The notes under the pieces were generated by a model that was given only the letters and a program-made list of their open reading frames with translations, was not told the origin of the DNA and made no database searches. This document shows, in pieces, positions 1 to 10,165 of a stretch of DNA of 64,000 nt; positions within the stretch are counted from its first letter, which is position 1, and every line of letters begins with the position of its first letter. A program made the position numbers and the translations under genes. This DNA comes from Prorocentrum cordatum (lineage: Eukaryota; Sar; Dinophyceae; Prorocentrales; Prorocentraceae): NCBI GenBank assembly GCA_963575745.1, contig CAUYUJ010001738.1, forward strand, positions 33,663-97,662, given 5' to 3'.

Positions 1-1
1 G

Positions 2-3000
2 CAGAAGGCGGCCGCGAAGAGCCGGCGAGGAGCGCATCTGCGAGGCGCGCAGAACCCAAGCGTGGCTGCGCGGAAGAGACGCGCGATGGGCGAGGTCGGC
101 GGCCCAGCAGGCGGGGCAGCAGGAGCGGAGGAGTCAGGCGCGGCGGTCGGTCGGTCGGCGGGCGGCGCGGCGGGCGGGGGGGGGTCTGGCAGAGCGGGCG
201 CAGATCTGGAGTTCAGTGGCGCGACGCGCGCGGGCGCTTCCGCGCAGACTGGCGGCCGAGATGGGCGCCCGCTCGGCAGGGCGCCGACGACGATGGGCGA
301 TCCTGACGCGGGCGTGGACATGTGGGATGCGGGGCGTGACGAGGGAGAGTGCTGCGACGTGGAAGGCGGCGCCGCTGGGGATGATGCAGCTCGCCGTGTC
401 GCGGCGGAGGCGGGAGGTGCGTCGACGCGACGCGCGTCCGGGTCTCGCTGGAGCGCTGGCGCTGGCAGCGCCGCGGCGCGGATCATTCCCGGGGTTGACG
501 ACTTCAGCAGCGACGACGGTGGCGGGCAGGTCTGCGCCGGGCACGAGGGCGGCGACGCTGGTGGCGAAGGGCGCGGCGGCGGTGGTCGCGGCCGCGCTCG
601 CGGCGCGGCGGCGGGGAGCGGCGGGCGGGCGGCTGCTCGGCGTCGTATCATTCCAGGTGTGAACGATTTCAGCAGCGATGAGTTTGCTGGCTTCGTTGGC
701 GCTCAGGGCGAGGTGGGTGTCGTTGGCCGTGAGGCGCGGGGCCGCGGGGGGCGTGGTCGTGGTCGGGGTGCCGGGCGAGGGCGGGCGGCTGCTGGCTCGC
801 GTCGCATCATTCCAGGTGTGAACGATTTCAGCAGCGACGAGGAGGGCGGCATCGTTGGCGCCGAAGACGAGCTGGGGGTTACTGTCGGTGAAGAGCAGGG
901 TAGCGGGGAGGGCGGTCGCCGTGGGGTGGTGGTGGCGCGGCCGGGCAGGACGGCTGTTTTTCCCCGCATCCCAGGCGTCACTGATTTCAGTGACGATGAA
1001 GACGGCGCGCCCGCTGGGCCCGCAGCGTACGGAGCTTCTCGTCCGCGCAGGGGCAGGGGGGCACGCCGGAAGCGCGGGGCCGCGGACGGGTCGCTCGCGA
1101 CAGAGGCGGAGTCCAGGCAGTTCCAGCCGGATTACGTGGATGAGGACCGCTGCAAAGGGATGACGTGGGGGGGTGGCTGGGGGCGAGAGCAGTGCTGGTC
1201 GCGGCCCCAGAAAGGGAGCGACGTGTGTGGGAAGTGTGCCAGACATGGTTGTCCGCACGGGCGCGTCAGGGGCCCGATCCCTGCGCTCGCGTTGGACAAG
1301 TTCAAGGAATTTGCATTGAAGGCGAATAAGGCATCAAAGCAGTGGTACGCGCGGCACGCGATGTGGGACGCGGCGTCGAAGGTCAAGCCGGAGTTGAAGT
1401 CCTTGTGTGAGGTGGACGTGCACGGTCGGTTCGTGCTGTCCAACAGTGAATATGAGCAGTGCCTTAAGAAAGTTCATGATAATTTCAGAAAGCATAAGAA
1501 TTATGGGCGTTTTGGCTTCGTGTATGAGCAGGGTGCAGGGGTGCGGACTGTGCAGGATCGTTGCGGGGAGGGCGAAACTCGGTTCGGGTCTGAGAGGGAG
1601 TCGTACAATGGGCGTGAGGGCGGGAGGAATTTCATGTGGTACAGCCGGCCAGTCTTCAACAAGTACCTCGCGCAGCTGCACGCCTCCGAGGTGCATTGTA
1701 GCGAGAAGGATTGCATGGAGGCGCTACGATTGACCAGTGAGGAGATCCGACGGTATCCTCTGAAACAGCAGTATCTGGTTCAGTTTGCAGGGCCGCAGTG
1801 CTATCCGCACATCGATCCGCGCTCCAAGGGGAACAGGCTGCACGCGAACGAGAAGGCGGGCCAGTTGCCTGGCGAGGATCAGGGTGGCGACGCAGGCGCC
1901 GGAGGGCTCGGGGCGTGCGCGGGCGCCGACGACGGGGCGTCGCACCTGTTCTCCATGCGGAATTGGGCGCAATGCGATCGGTGCCACTGCTGGCGTTTGC
2001 TCTTGGCTGCCTGCGCAGCGCGCGCGCGTGGAAATGAGTACTACAAGGTCCGCGACACCGACCTGGACTGGGAGCAGTGGTTGCGCGGGGCGGCGGATCG
2101 GTGCGCGGGGGCGGTTGCTGCGTCGGCGAACCAGGCCGCCGCGCAAGGCGGGGGCAGCGGCGACGCCGTGGAGGGTGCGGGGCCGGAGAGCGGCGGTGGC
2201 GCGTGCGACGTGCGGCGGGGTGGTCGGAAGCGGCGGCTGGGGCGCAAGACGTCGCAGGAGGAGTGGGGCGAAGCGGAGGAGGGCGCGGGGGCGATTCCTG
2301 GGTCGGATGGCGAGGGCGCTGCGCGCGGCGGAGCCGGTGTCGACGTCGCGGATGGCGCGGTGAACGAGGGTGGCTGTGCCGAGGGCGCGGGCGGGGGCCG
2401 CGGGAAACGGCGGTTGGGGCGCAAGACGTCCGAGGTGGAGGCCGGCGGGGGCGCTGCGGGACGCGGGGCGCGGAAGCGGCGGCTTGGGCGCAAGACGTCC
2501 GAGGTAGAGGCCGCTGGGGCTGGCGCGGAGCGCGGGGCTGCGGAGGGCGGGCGCGCTGGAGAGGAGGCCGCTGGGGCGGCGAGGGCGTCGTCGACGGGGC
2601 GCAGAAGGAGGCTCGAGTGCAAGACGTCCGCGGAAGAATGGGCTGTGGAGGGCGGCGGCGGGCGCCTGGCCGCGGAGGGGCGCGGCGGCGAGGTCGCCGC
2701 GGAGATGGTGGAGCTCTCGGCTTCGGAGCGCGAGGACGAGCGCTCTGCGTCGGATCACGAGGTCGCCTCGGAGGACGACGTGGCCTTGCTGGACGAGGTG
2801 CGCGGCGCGCTCAACGCGGAGCTCGTGCGTTTCGCCGGTGCCGGACCTCCGGCCGAGGCAGATGAGGCGGAGGCGCTGGCGGCGGAGGGGGCGGACGGGC
2901 GCGCGTCGCGCCGCTCTGGGTTGCCTCGTGGCGGGGGTGGGGATGCGCGCGCGTGGGCAGTGGCGTCCGTGCCACACCTGAAGGAGAGGCGGCTGCAGGA

Positions 3001-6000
3001 TCTGGTGCATGCCGTGCGTGAGTACCTGCTGTCGCGGCGCGGCTGCAACCCGGCGAGCGTGCGGATCCAGGGGTCGGGCGGCGACACGTTGTGGGGTGCG
3101 CTGATGGAGCCTGGGCGGCCAGGGCGGTTTGGGAGAGTGCTGCTGGAGCTGGAGGACCGCGCGCGTGGTCGTGGCCCGAGCGAAGAGCGCTCCTCCTGGG
3201 AGGAGATTGCCGTGGAGGAGGATTTCCGGTGTCGCTCGGAATGGCCCCGGGTGCGCTTCGAGTGTAGTATGTTGCAGACGCCCGTCGTGGTTGAGGGCGG
3301 TGCGACGCGGTGGCGGGCGGTGCGGTGCTGCGATGAGCCGGGCGGGGGCGACGCGGATGACTTTCGTGCTCTGTGGCAGCGCGAGTCGCGGGTCGCGGCT
3401 GGGTTCGCAGCGAACGTGGTGCTGGACGACGACGTGGTTGTGTTGCCCGTGGAGCGGCCTGTCGGCTGGCGGGAGCCAGCGGACATGGCGGGGGCGTGGT
3501 GGCGGGGGCAGGGGCCGCGCGAGCGCAGGGCGGAGGAGGGGGAGAATCCGGGCCGCGTCTGGGTTGGCCAGCTGCAGGAGGGCGTAGGGGTGGCGGGGCT
3601 GCTGGCCGAGGCACGTGCAGGTGAACGCTCTGTGCAGGATGGTCTCGACGCGCTGCAGCAGGGTGGTCCGGGCGCGCGGGGGGCAGGTCGCGCGGGTCGT
3701 GGTCGCGGGCGCCCGGCGAGGAAGCGCAACAAGTACTCGAGTGATTTGCGAGTGGTGCTCCGAAGCAGACGGGCTCCGACCGACCGCGCGCGCCCCGGCA
3801 ATATGGAAGTGTTCGTGTTTGGGGGGGCGCCCGAGGCTGACCACTGGGTTTTCCGACCGCGGCCGGACGTGCGCTATCGCGTGGGACTCGCTGTTTCGTT
3901 AGCGCAGAGACCAGGCCACCGAGCGCGTGTTGCTGCAGGAGATGTTCACCAGAAGTGCATGCTGCTGGCGCTGAAGACGGTGCCGCTGCGCGTGGCGAAG
4001 TACGACGTGCAGCTGCGCGACGCGTCCGTTCGGGCTGTGCAGGCGGCGCAGGCGATCCTGACGCGCATGGTGAAGTTCACGTGCCACGAGTGCCAGGAGC
4101 GGTTCCCGGCGTTCCACCCTGCCTTCGAGCCGCCGGACCAGCTCGCGGAGGAGATGCTGCTGCTGCGGCGCGGCGGGGGCGGGCTGGCCGCGTGCAGCAC
4201 GGAGGTGGCCGAGTGGGGCGAGGTGCCGCCGAGCGACCCGCCGGACGGCTTTGCTCTGGAGTGCGCGGGCGTGTGCATGCGGTGCAGGCGGGATCTGGAC
4301 AAGCAGGCGGCGGCCGCGCCCACGGAGGACGACTTGTACCAGGTGGTGGGTCTCCGTACTGCGCAGAACCATATGGACCCGTGCTTCCGTTTCCCCTCCG
4401 ATGACCTCCGCGAGCTGTTCGATCAGGCCACGCTCACGGAGGGTTTGCTCATTGCCCTGGACTACATGCAGGTGCACCTGGCCACCGTGTCCCGGACGGG
4501 GCTGCGCAAGTACCGCAAGAACATCATCTCGTTCCCGCAGGACGTGGCTGGGTTCGCGCGGCGCCACGAGCTGATGAAGGGGTTCCGCGTCGGGGACCGC
4601 GCGAACTCGGTGCGGGGGCCCGGCGAGCGCCCCGACGACCCGCAGCGCCCCGAGCGCATGGCTGCGGGCAGCACTGACGAGGAGCGGCAGCGTTTCGGCG
4701 TAGACATCTGTGGGCGCCTGGTGTTTCCAGGGCGTGTCGCAGAGGTGCTGCTCAGCGGGGAGGTGCTCATCGACTACGATCATGGCGGCAGGGGGAAGGA
4801 GCTTCAGGAGAACGTGGAGCCGCGGGTGGCGCTGCCCTGGCACCCGAGGAAAGTGCCCTTCAGCCTGATGTTGCGGCGGAATGTGGATTTTGGGAAGGAG
4901 GTGGTCGAGGGGCTGCACGTGCGCTGGCGCTACTGTGGGCACGTGCTGCGGGCGCTGTGCGCATTTGCCGGCACGTACGGCCCCTGGCGCCTGGGCGGGA
5001 CTGCGGAGGAGCCCATGCACAAGTATTACGACCCGCGCCTGTTTGACGTGCTGCCGGACGACGAGATCATCAGGTGCTATGCGCCGAGAGCGGGCGAGGA
5101 CGCCGCCGTGCTGTCGGGGTACGAGGCAGGGGAACCGGAGGTGCCCGGGCCGGTGACGCGGGCCGAGGCTATATCCAGGGATTGCGGTCTGTCAGGCGTC
5201 GACGTCGTCACGCCGCGCCAGTTCATTGCCGCTGGCTTTGACGTGCACTTCGTAGGGCCGCGCGATGAGGCTGGGCGCGAGACGACAGGCCGCGATGGCG
5301 ACGGCGCGCAGGGTGGCGACGGCGGCGCTGAGGCCGCGGCCGCCGATGATGCCGAGGATGCCGATGATAACGAGTTCGATGTCGGGGACGGAGACGAGGC
5401 CATGGCGGTGGATCACGACGTGTTCAGTGCATGGCTCGACAAGGCGCAGTTCGTGTACGGCGGGGCTGTGCAGCGGTGGTGGGCGGGGCTGCAGCCAGAG
5501 GCGGAGGGCCACTCGGAGGGGCTGAAGTTTGGCGATGATGAGACGACGGAGGACTTGTTCGGGCGCCTGCTCGACGCGGCGCGGGGGGAGAGCAAAGTGG
5601 TGTCCGTGCAGAGGGATCGGATGCCTGTGGAGTGCGTGCGCGTTGAGTTTCTCGTGGACTGGATGAGGCCGCGGGTGAGGGGGCCGTTCGCGGGCTCGCA
5701 CGGGGACGTGATTCCGGAGGCGGTTCTAGACGAGGTGATGCTGGAGCTGGCCATGGCCGGCAGGTTCGTGGGAGCCGCCCAGGACAGGGATACGGGATGC
5801 GTGGAGGAGAATTTGCCGGAGTTTGACGAAGACGAGGCGGTCGGTCAGACGGGGGAGCGGATGATTTACGGGTGGCCTGGCCAGAGTGAGGACCCGATCC
5901 CAGCGCGCTCCTTCGGTCGCTTCGCGAGGGCGTTCCCGTTGGAGTTCCCGATGGGCATTGGCGACCTCTTCGAGGACCGCCCCCGACGGGTTTCCGTGCA

Positions 6001-6469
6001 GGAGTGGGTGCAGCACCTGATGCGCTACCGCACGGGGCAGTTCGTGGGTGGCCCGCGAGGGCAGCGTGTGATGTGGGCCATGGTGAACGTGCTGCTCCTG
6101 AACGAGGCCAGGGCCAAGGGCTTTGGCGTGTATCGGACCATGTACAGGCGGGCGGGTCTCGCGGTCCAGGGCCCCAGCGTGATGACCAAGGGCGGGCTTC
6201 GGCAAATCCTGGAGAGCGAGGACCGAGTGCGGATTTTGGTGGGCCAGCTGGCGAACGTGGGGCGCGACGTGCCGTCGACCACGATGCACTGGTCTTATGA
6301 GTCCAAGAAGCTGCAGAGTACCGTTAAGCACTTGTCCTGGCACCCGCCCTGGGTCGACGGCTCTCTTGCGGACGGCCGGAAGATAGTGCGATCTGGGAAC
6401 CGCTACCACAGCTTATTTGCTGTTCAATCGATACGAAATGATCCAATGCATGCCGCGGAGGGGATCTGA
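2..6469 (+). CDS. Helitron-type replicase, N-terminal part (5' end open, catalytic part absent)
   Basis: The frame is open from base 2 to the TGA at 6467; GTG at 62 is not a credible eukaryotic start, the first ATG is at 86, and the gene may begin outside the window. In order it holds a Gly/Ala/Arg-rich region with two internal repeat sets, a Cys/His cluster near 1150-1260 (Cys spacing as in a zinc site, ending HGRVRGPIP), more low-complexity sequence, then a zinc-type pair CHEC (about 4080) and CMRC (about 4275), and NHMDPCFRFPSDDL with downstream KYRKNIISFPQDV (4365-4545), which I recognise as the DUF6570-type region of Helitron proteins. From about 5890 AFPLEFPMGIGDL, RRVSVQEWVQHLMRY and STTMHW resemble Helitron_like_N. 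In the family, the HUH nuclease and Pif1/RecD helicase follow. Here homology stops near 6340 and the last 30 or so codons run into unrelated lower-GC DNA. An unspliced intron or a truncation would both fit. Family assignment is from memory of motifs. Confidence 0.6.
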   Translation, partial: QKAAAKSRRGAHLRGAQNPSVAARKRRAMGEVGGPAGGAAGAEESGAAVGRSAGGAAGGGGSGRAGADLEFSGATRAGASAQTGGRDGRPLGRAPTTMGDPDAGVDMWDAGRDEGECCDVEGGAAGDDAARRVAAEAGGASTRRASGSRWSAGAGSAAARIIPGVDDFSSDDGGGQVCAGHEGGDAGGEGRGGGGRGRARGAAAGSGGRAAARRRIIPGVNDFSSDEFAGFVGAQGEVGVVGREARGRGGRGRGRGAGRGRAAAGSRRIIPGVNDFSSDEEGGIVGAEDELGVTVGEEQGSGEGGRRGVVVARPGRTAVFPRIPGVTDFSDDEDGAPAGPAAYGASRPRRGRGARRKRGAADGSLATEAESRQFQPDYVDEDRCKGMTWGGGWGREQCWSRPQKGSDVCGKCARHGCPHGRVRGPIPALALDKFKEFALKANKASKQWYARHAMWDAASKVKPELKSLCEVDVHGRFVLSNSEYEQCLKKVHDNFRKHKNYGRFGFVYEQGAGVRTVQDRCGEGETRFGSERESYNGREGGRNFMWYSRPVFNKYLAQLHASEVHCSEKDCMEALRLTSEEIRRYPLKQQYLVQFAGPQCYPHIDPRSKGNRLHANEKAGQLPGEDQGGDAGAGGLGACAGADDGASHLFSMRNWAQCDRCHCWRLLLAACAARARGNEYYKVRDTDLDWEQWLRGAADRCAGAVAASANQAAAQGGGSGDAVEGAGPESGGGACDVRRGGRKRRLGRKTSQEEWGEAEEGAGAIPGSDGEGAARGGAGVDVADGAVNEGGCAEGAGGGRGKRRLGRKTSEVEAGGGAAGRGARKRRLGRKTSEVEAAGAGAERGAAEGGRAGEEAAGAARASSTGRRRRLECKTSAEEWAVEGGGGRLAAEGRGGEVAAEMVELSASEREDERSASDHEVASEDDVALLDEVRGALNAELVRFAGAGPPAEADEAEALAAEGADGRASRRSGLPRGGGGDARAWAVASVPHLKERRLQDLVHAVREYLLSRRGCNPASVRIQGSGGDTLWGALMEPGRPGRFGRVLLELEDRARGRGPSEERSSWEEIAVEEDFRCRSEWPRVRFECSMLQTPVVVEGGATRWRAVRCCDEPGGGDADDFRALWQRESRVAAGFAANVVLDDDVVVLPVERPVGWREPADMAGAWWRGQGPRERRAEEGENPGRVWVGQLQEGVGVAGLLAEARAGERSVQDGLDALQQGGPGARGAGRAGRGRGRPARKRNKYSSDLRVVLRSRRAPTDRARPGNMEVFVFGGAPEADHWVFRPRPDVRYRVGLAVSLAQRPGHRARVAAGDVHQKCMLLALKTVPLRVAKYDVQLRDASVRAVQAAQAILTRMVKFTCHECQERFPAFHPAFEPPDQLAEEMLLLRRGGGGLAACSTEVAEWGEVPPSDPPDGFALECAGVCMRCRRDLDKQAAAAPTEDDLYQVVGLRTAQNHMDPCFRFPSDDLRELFDQATLTEGLLIALDYMQVHLATVSRTGLRKYRKNIISFPQDVAGFARRHELMKGFRVGDRANSVRGPGERPDDPQRPERMAAGSTDEERQRFGVDICGRLVFPGRVAEVLLSGEVLIDYDHGGRGKELQENVEPRVALPWHPRKVPFSLMLRRNVDFGKEVVEGLHVRWRYCGHVLRALCAFAGTYGPWRLGGTAEEPMHKYYDPRLFDVLPDDEIIRCYAPRAGEDAAVLSGYEAGEPEVPGPVTRAEAISRDCGLSGVDVVTPRQFIAAGFDVHFVGPRDEAGRETTGRDGDGAQGGDGGAEAAAADDAEDADDNEFDVGDGDEAMAVDHDVFSAWLDKAQFVYGGAVQRWWAGLQPEAEGHSEGLKFGDDETTEDLFGRLLDAARGESKVVSVQRDRMPVECVRVEFLVDWMRPRVRGPFAGSHGDVIPEAVLDEVMLELAMAGRFVGAAQDRDTGCVEENLPEFDEDEAVGQTGERMIYGWPGQSEDPIPARSFGRFARAFPLEFPMGIGDLFEDRPRRVSVQEWVQHLMRYRTGQFVGGPRGQRVMWAMVNVLLLNEARAKGFGVYRTMYRRAGLAVQGPSVMTKGGLRQILESEDRVRILVGQLANVGRDVPSTTMHWSYESKKLQSTVKHLSWHPPWVDGSLADGRKIVRSGNRYHSLFAVQSIRNDPMHAAEGI
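479..1006 (+). repeat. Four in-frame copies of an I-I-P-G-V-x-D-F-S-S-D-E motif
   Basis: Within the large GC-rich protein, the motif IIPGVxDFSSDE occurs at about 481, 643, 805 and (as RIPGVTDFSDDE) 967, spaced by 162 bases or 54 codons. Each is followed by acidic residues and separated by Gly/Arg/Ala linker. The hydrophobic core plus acidic tail looks like a short linear binding motif; no function is established. Confidence 0.8.
2224..2640 (+). repeat. Four in-frame copies of a basic K-R-R-L-G-R-K-T-S motif
   Basis: KRRLGRKTS followed by QEEW, EVEA or AEEW occurs at about 2230, 2405, 2475 and (as RRRLECKTS) 2605 inside the large GC-rich protein. The cluster is strongly basic and could serve nuclear import or DNA binding; that is inference. 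The linkers are Gly/Ala/Glu-rich. Confidence 0.8.
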
Positions 6470-6823
6470 GCGCTGAGATCGGGCCACATTCAGAAATGGT
6501 CGAACACTTTTTAATTTCATGATTTACTTTCCGAGGCAATGCGGTTGTCAGGAACGCGGGAACCTCTGGCTGTTCTTAGCGGTCATAGGTGTAGAAAGCG
6601 AAGAGTCATGATCAAACGAAGCCAGCCGAAGGCTGTGGAGAGCTGAAGTCGGTCTGCAGATCCATGAAATTTAACGCATCCTTATATCGTGTAACGAAAC
6701 GTTCTGACGACAGGCAGTATTCGCAAGATGAGATCTTCAGGCTGTCCTTAGCAGTCACGCGGCTGCGGAGCTCTACGAGGTCCCCGGCGGTAACCAGGTT
6801 GACGGTTTACCGCCGGCGCCCAG
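6386..6823 (+). repeat. First array element, divergent interior, family-type 3' cassette
   Basis: GC content drops abruptly near 6386, inside the last codons of the large frame. The interior of this stretch matches no other unit that I can see. It ends with a typical terminal cassette (6767-6823; arms GGAGCTCTACGAGG, GGCGGTAA and TTTACCGCC) and CCCAG before a T. Its 5' end was not located. Confidence 0.6.
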
Positions 6824-7894
6824 TTCCGCGGCGCTGGAGAGCTAGTTTACAAGAAAAATCTCGACGGACCTTTTGGTGACTTTTGGTCGGTTGAAAATTT
6901 TGTTCTCAGAATTTGACCATTCGTTAGAGCTCTGGTATTTTTTCCCATGCTATTCGATCTTATTGACGCTCGCCATCTTGATCTCAGCTCGATCGGGTAA
7001 CTTTGAAGGCCAAAAAGCAGGCAGGCGGGAACGGCCGTTTCGAGTCATCTTGATACGCGCTGTCGGTTTTCTCAAGATAACTCGAGCTTCAGGACAACTA
7101 CAGAGCTGGTCAGCACAGCTAATGCATTCAGAATGATCAGGCGCGTTCGCCTGTTGAATCCAGATGTCTGAACTCGGTCTGCTAGCCGAGCTAGGGTCGC
7201 AAACCTATTCGTATTATTCGAGTCATTGTAGCAGACGCTCTCGGTTTTTCGTACTTAACTCGATCTGTAGGGCAGCCACAGAGCTGATAATCACAGAAAT
7301 CGATTGAGAATTATCAGGCGCGTTCGTCTGTTGAATCAAGAGCTCTGAACTCGGCCTGCTCCCCGAGCTAGGTTCGCGAACCTATTGGTATTGTTCGAGT
7401 CATCTTGAGAAGTGCTCTCGGTTTTCTGTACTTAAATCGTGCTGGGGGAGGGCTACAGTGCTGCTGGTCACAGGAATCGATTTCGAGACATCAGGCGCGT
7501 CCGTTCGTCGAATCGAGAGCTCGGAACTCGGTCTGCTGCTCGAACGAGATCCGCGAAACTGTTGTATTATTCGAGTCATCCTGAGAGGTACTCTCGGTTT
7601 TCTGCACTTAACTCAGGCTGTATGGGGGGCTGCAGAGCTGGTAATCACAGGAATCGATCCGCAGACATCAGACGCGTCCGCCTGTCGCATTCAGAGGTCT
7701 GAACTCGGTTTCATACTCGAGCTCGATTGGAAAACTGTTCGTTTGTTTTGTTAGAGTCATCTTGAGAGGTCTATAATCGCTTGGGCTGAAAAACTAGTCG
7801 TTCTCTGAAATTCTTTTCCACATTATATATTGTCAGGAAGCTCTACGAGTCCCCCGGCGGTAAGAAAGGTTGACGGTTTACCGTCGGCGCCCAG
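6824..7894 (+). repeat. Family A copy, 5' part missing
   Basis: Starts within the leader at TTCCGCGGCGCTGG right after the preceding CCCAG, runs through leader and about four monomers and ends in the cassette at 7836. One arm base is changed (CCGTCGG). No interrupted partner to the left was found. Confidence 0.75.
7220..7396 (+). repeat. Representative family A monomer, 177 bp
   Basis: Family A interiors consist of diverged head-to-tail monomers of about 173-179 bp, counted from one GAGTCAT to the next. Each carries small dyads: CTGTAG-n5-CTACAG, CAGGCG-n4-CGCCTG and, in some, the perfect palindrome AGGTTCGCGAACCT. Elements hold four, five or rarely six monomers. Because 177 is a multiple of three, open frames of up to about 200 codons arise by chance; I do not call them genes. 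Confidence 0.85.
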
Positions 7895-9095
7895 TAACTC
7901 GTAGAGCTTCCCTTAGCAAGTTATTGCTGGAAGCTTAAGAGTAATTCCGGGGAGCTGGAGAGCTAGTTGGCAAGAAAAATCTCGACGGACCTTTTGGTGA
8001 CTCTCCAGGAAAGATTTCCCATCTCCGAGGGTGTCTTCGCTCTTCGGGTTTTGGATGCTACCAAGTCTCGACGGACCTTTTGGTGACTTTTGGTCGGTTG
8101 AAAATTTTGTTCTCGAAATTTGACCATTCGTTAGAGCTCTAGTATTTTTTCCCATGATATTCGATCTTATTCCCGCTCGCCATCTTGATCTCAGCTCGAT
8201 CGGGTAACTTTGAAGGCCAAAAAGCAGGCAGGCGGGAACGGCCGTTTCGAGTCATCTTGATACGCGTTGTCGGTTTTCTCAAGATAACTCGAGCTTCAGG
8301 ACAACTACAGAGCTGGTCAGCACAGCTAATGCATTCAGAATGATCAGGCGCGTTCGCCTGTTGAATCCAGATCTCGGTCTGCTAGCCGAGCTAGGGTCGC
8401 AAACCTATTCGTATTATTCGAGTCATTGTAGCAGACGCTCTCGGTTTTTCGTACTTAACTCGATCTGTAGGGCAGCCACAGAGCTGATAATCACAGAATT
8501 CGATTGAGAATTATCAGGCGCGTTCGTCTGTTGAATCAAGAGCTCTGAACTCGGCCTGCTCCCCGAGCTAGGTTCGCGAACCTATTGGTATTGTTCGAGT
8601 CATCTTGAGAAGTGCTCTCGGTTTTCTGTACTTAAATCGTACTGGGGGAGGGCTACAGTGCTGCTGGTCACAGGAATCGATTTCGAGACATCCGGCGCGT
8701 CCGTTCGTCGAAGCGAGAGCTCGGAACTCGGTCTGCTGCTCGAACGAGATCCGCGAAACTGTTGTATTATTCGAGTCATCCTGAGAGGTACTCTCGGTTT
8801 TCTGCACTTAACTCAGGCTGTATGGGGGGCTGCAGAGCTGGTAATCACAGGAATCGATCCGCAGACATCAGAAGCGTCCGCCTGTCGCATTCAGAGGACT
8901 GAACTCGGTTTCATACTCGAGCTCGATTGGGAAAAATGTTCGTTTGTTTTGTTAGAGTCATCTTGAGAGGTCTATAATCGCTTGGGCTGAAAAACTAGTC
9001 GTTCTCTGAAATTCTTTTCCACATTATATATTGTCAGGAAGCTCTACGAGTCCCCCGGCGGTAAGAAAGGTTGACGGTTTACCGCCGGCGCCCAG
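7895..9095 (+). mobile_element. Family A element, complete, with small internal duplication
   Basis: Begins TAACTCGTAGAGCTTCC directly at the end of the previous cassette and ends CCCAG at 9095. The leader contains a 63-bp extra segment (8003-8065) flanked by two copies of the 23 bp that start TCTCGACGGACC (7980-8002 and 8066-8088). The segment ends GCTACCAAG, the same module seen near 29092, 30570 and 44579. Confidence 0.75.
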
Positions 9096-10165
9096 TAATT
9101 CCGGGGAGCTGGAGAGCTAGTTGGCAAGAAAAATCTCGACGGACCTTTCGCTGACGGTCGGTTGAAAATTTTGTTCTCAAAATTCGACAATTCGTTAGAG
9201 CTCTAGTATTTTTTCCCATGATATTCGATCTTATTCCCGCTCGCCATCTTGATCTCAGCTCGATTGGGTAACTTTGAAGGCCAAAAAGCAGGCAGGCGGG
9301 AACGGCCGTTTCGAGTCATCTTGATACGCGCTGTCGGTTTTCTCAAGATAACTCGAGCTTCAGGACAACTACAGAGCTGGTCAGCACAGCTAATGCATTC
9401 AGAATGATCAGGCGCGTTCGCCTGTTGAATCCAGAGGTCTGAACTCGGTCTGCTAGCCGAGCTAGGGCCGCAAACCTATTCGTATTATTCGAGTCATTGT
9501 AGCAGACGCTCTTGGTTTTTCGTACTTAACTCGATCTGTAGGGCAGCCACAGAGCTGATAATCACAGAAATCGATTGAGAATTATCAGGCGCGTTCGTCT
9601 GTTGAATCAAGAGCTCTGAACTCGGCCTGCTCCCCGAGCTAGGTTCGCGAACCTATTGGTATTGTTCGAGTCATCTTGAGAAGTGCTCTCGGTTTTCTGT
9701 ACTTAAATCGTGCTGGGGGAGGGCTACAGTGCTGCTGGTCACAGGAATCGATTTCGAGACATCAGGCGCGTCCGTTCGTCGAACCGAGAGCTCGGAACTC
9801 GGTCTGCTGCTCGAACGAGATCCGCGAAACTGTTGTATTATTCGAGTCATCCTGCGAGGTACTCTCGGTTTTCTGCACTTAACTCAGGCTGTATGGGGGG
9901 CTGCAGAGCTGGTTATCACAGGAATCGATCCGCAGACATCAGACGCGTCCGCCTGTCGCATTCAGAGGTCTGAACTCGGTTTCATACTCGAGCTCGATTG
10001 GAAAACTGTTCGTTTGTTTTGTTAGAGTCATCTTGAGATGTCTATAATCGCTTGGGCTGGAAAACTAGTCGTTCTCTGAAATTCTTTTCCACATTATATA
10101 TTGTCAGGAAGCTCTACGAGTCCCCCGGCGGTAAGAAAGGTTGACGGTTTACCGCCGGCGCCCAG
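9096..10165 (+). repeat. Family A copy, 5' part missing
   Basis: Starts in the leader at TAATTCCGG after the previous CCCAG. It has a leader, about four monomers closely similar to those of 7895-9095, and the cassette at 10107. Confidence 0.75.

Noticed and set aside
1724-3844. A 706-codon reverse-strand frame under the large GC-rich gene
   Set aside because: High GC leaves the opposite strand short of stops. The forward frame carries recognisable domains; the reverse one is Arg/Pro/Ala-rich without motifs.
7360-7385. tRNA gene around the palindrome AGGTTCGCGAACCT
   Set aside because: No acceptor or complete T arm can be formed around it; only weak box-like motifs remain, reported separately with low interest.
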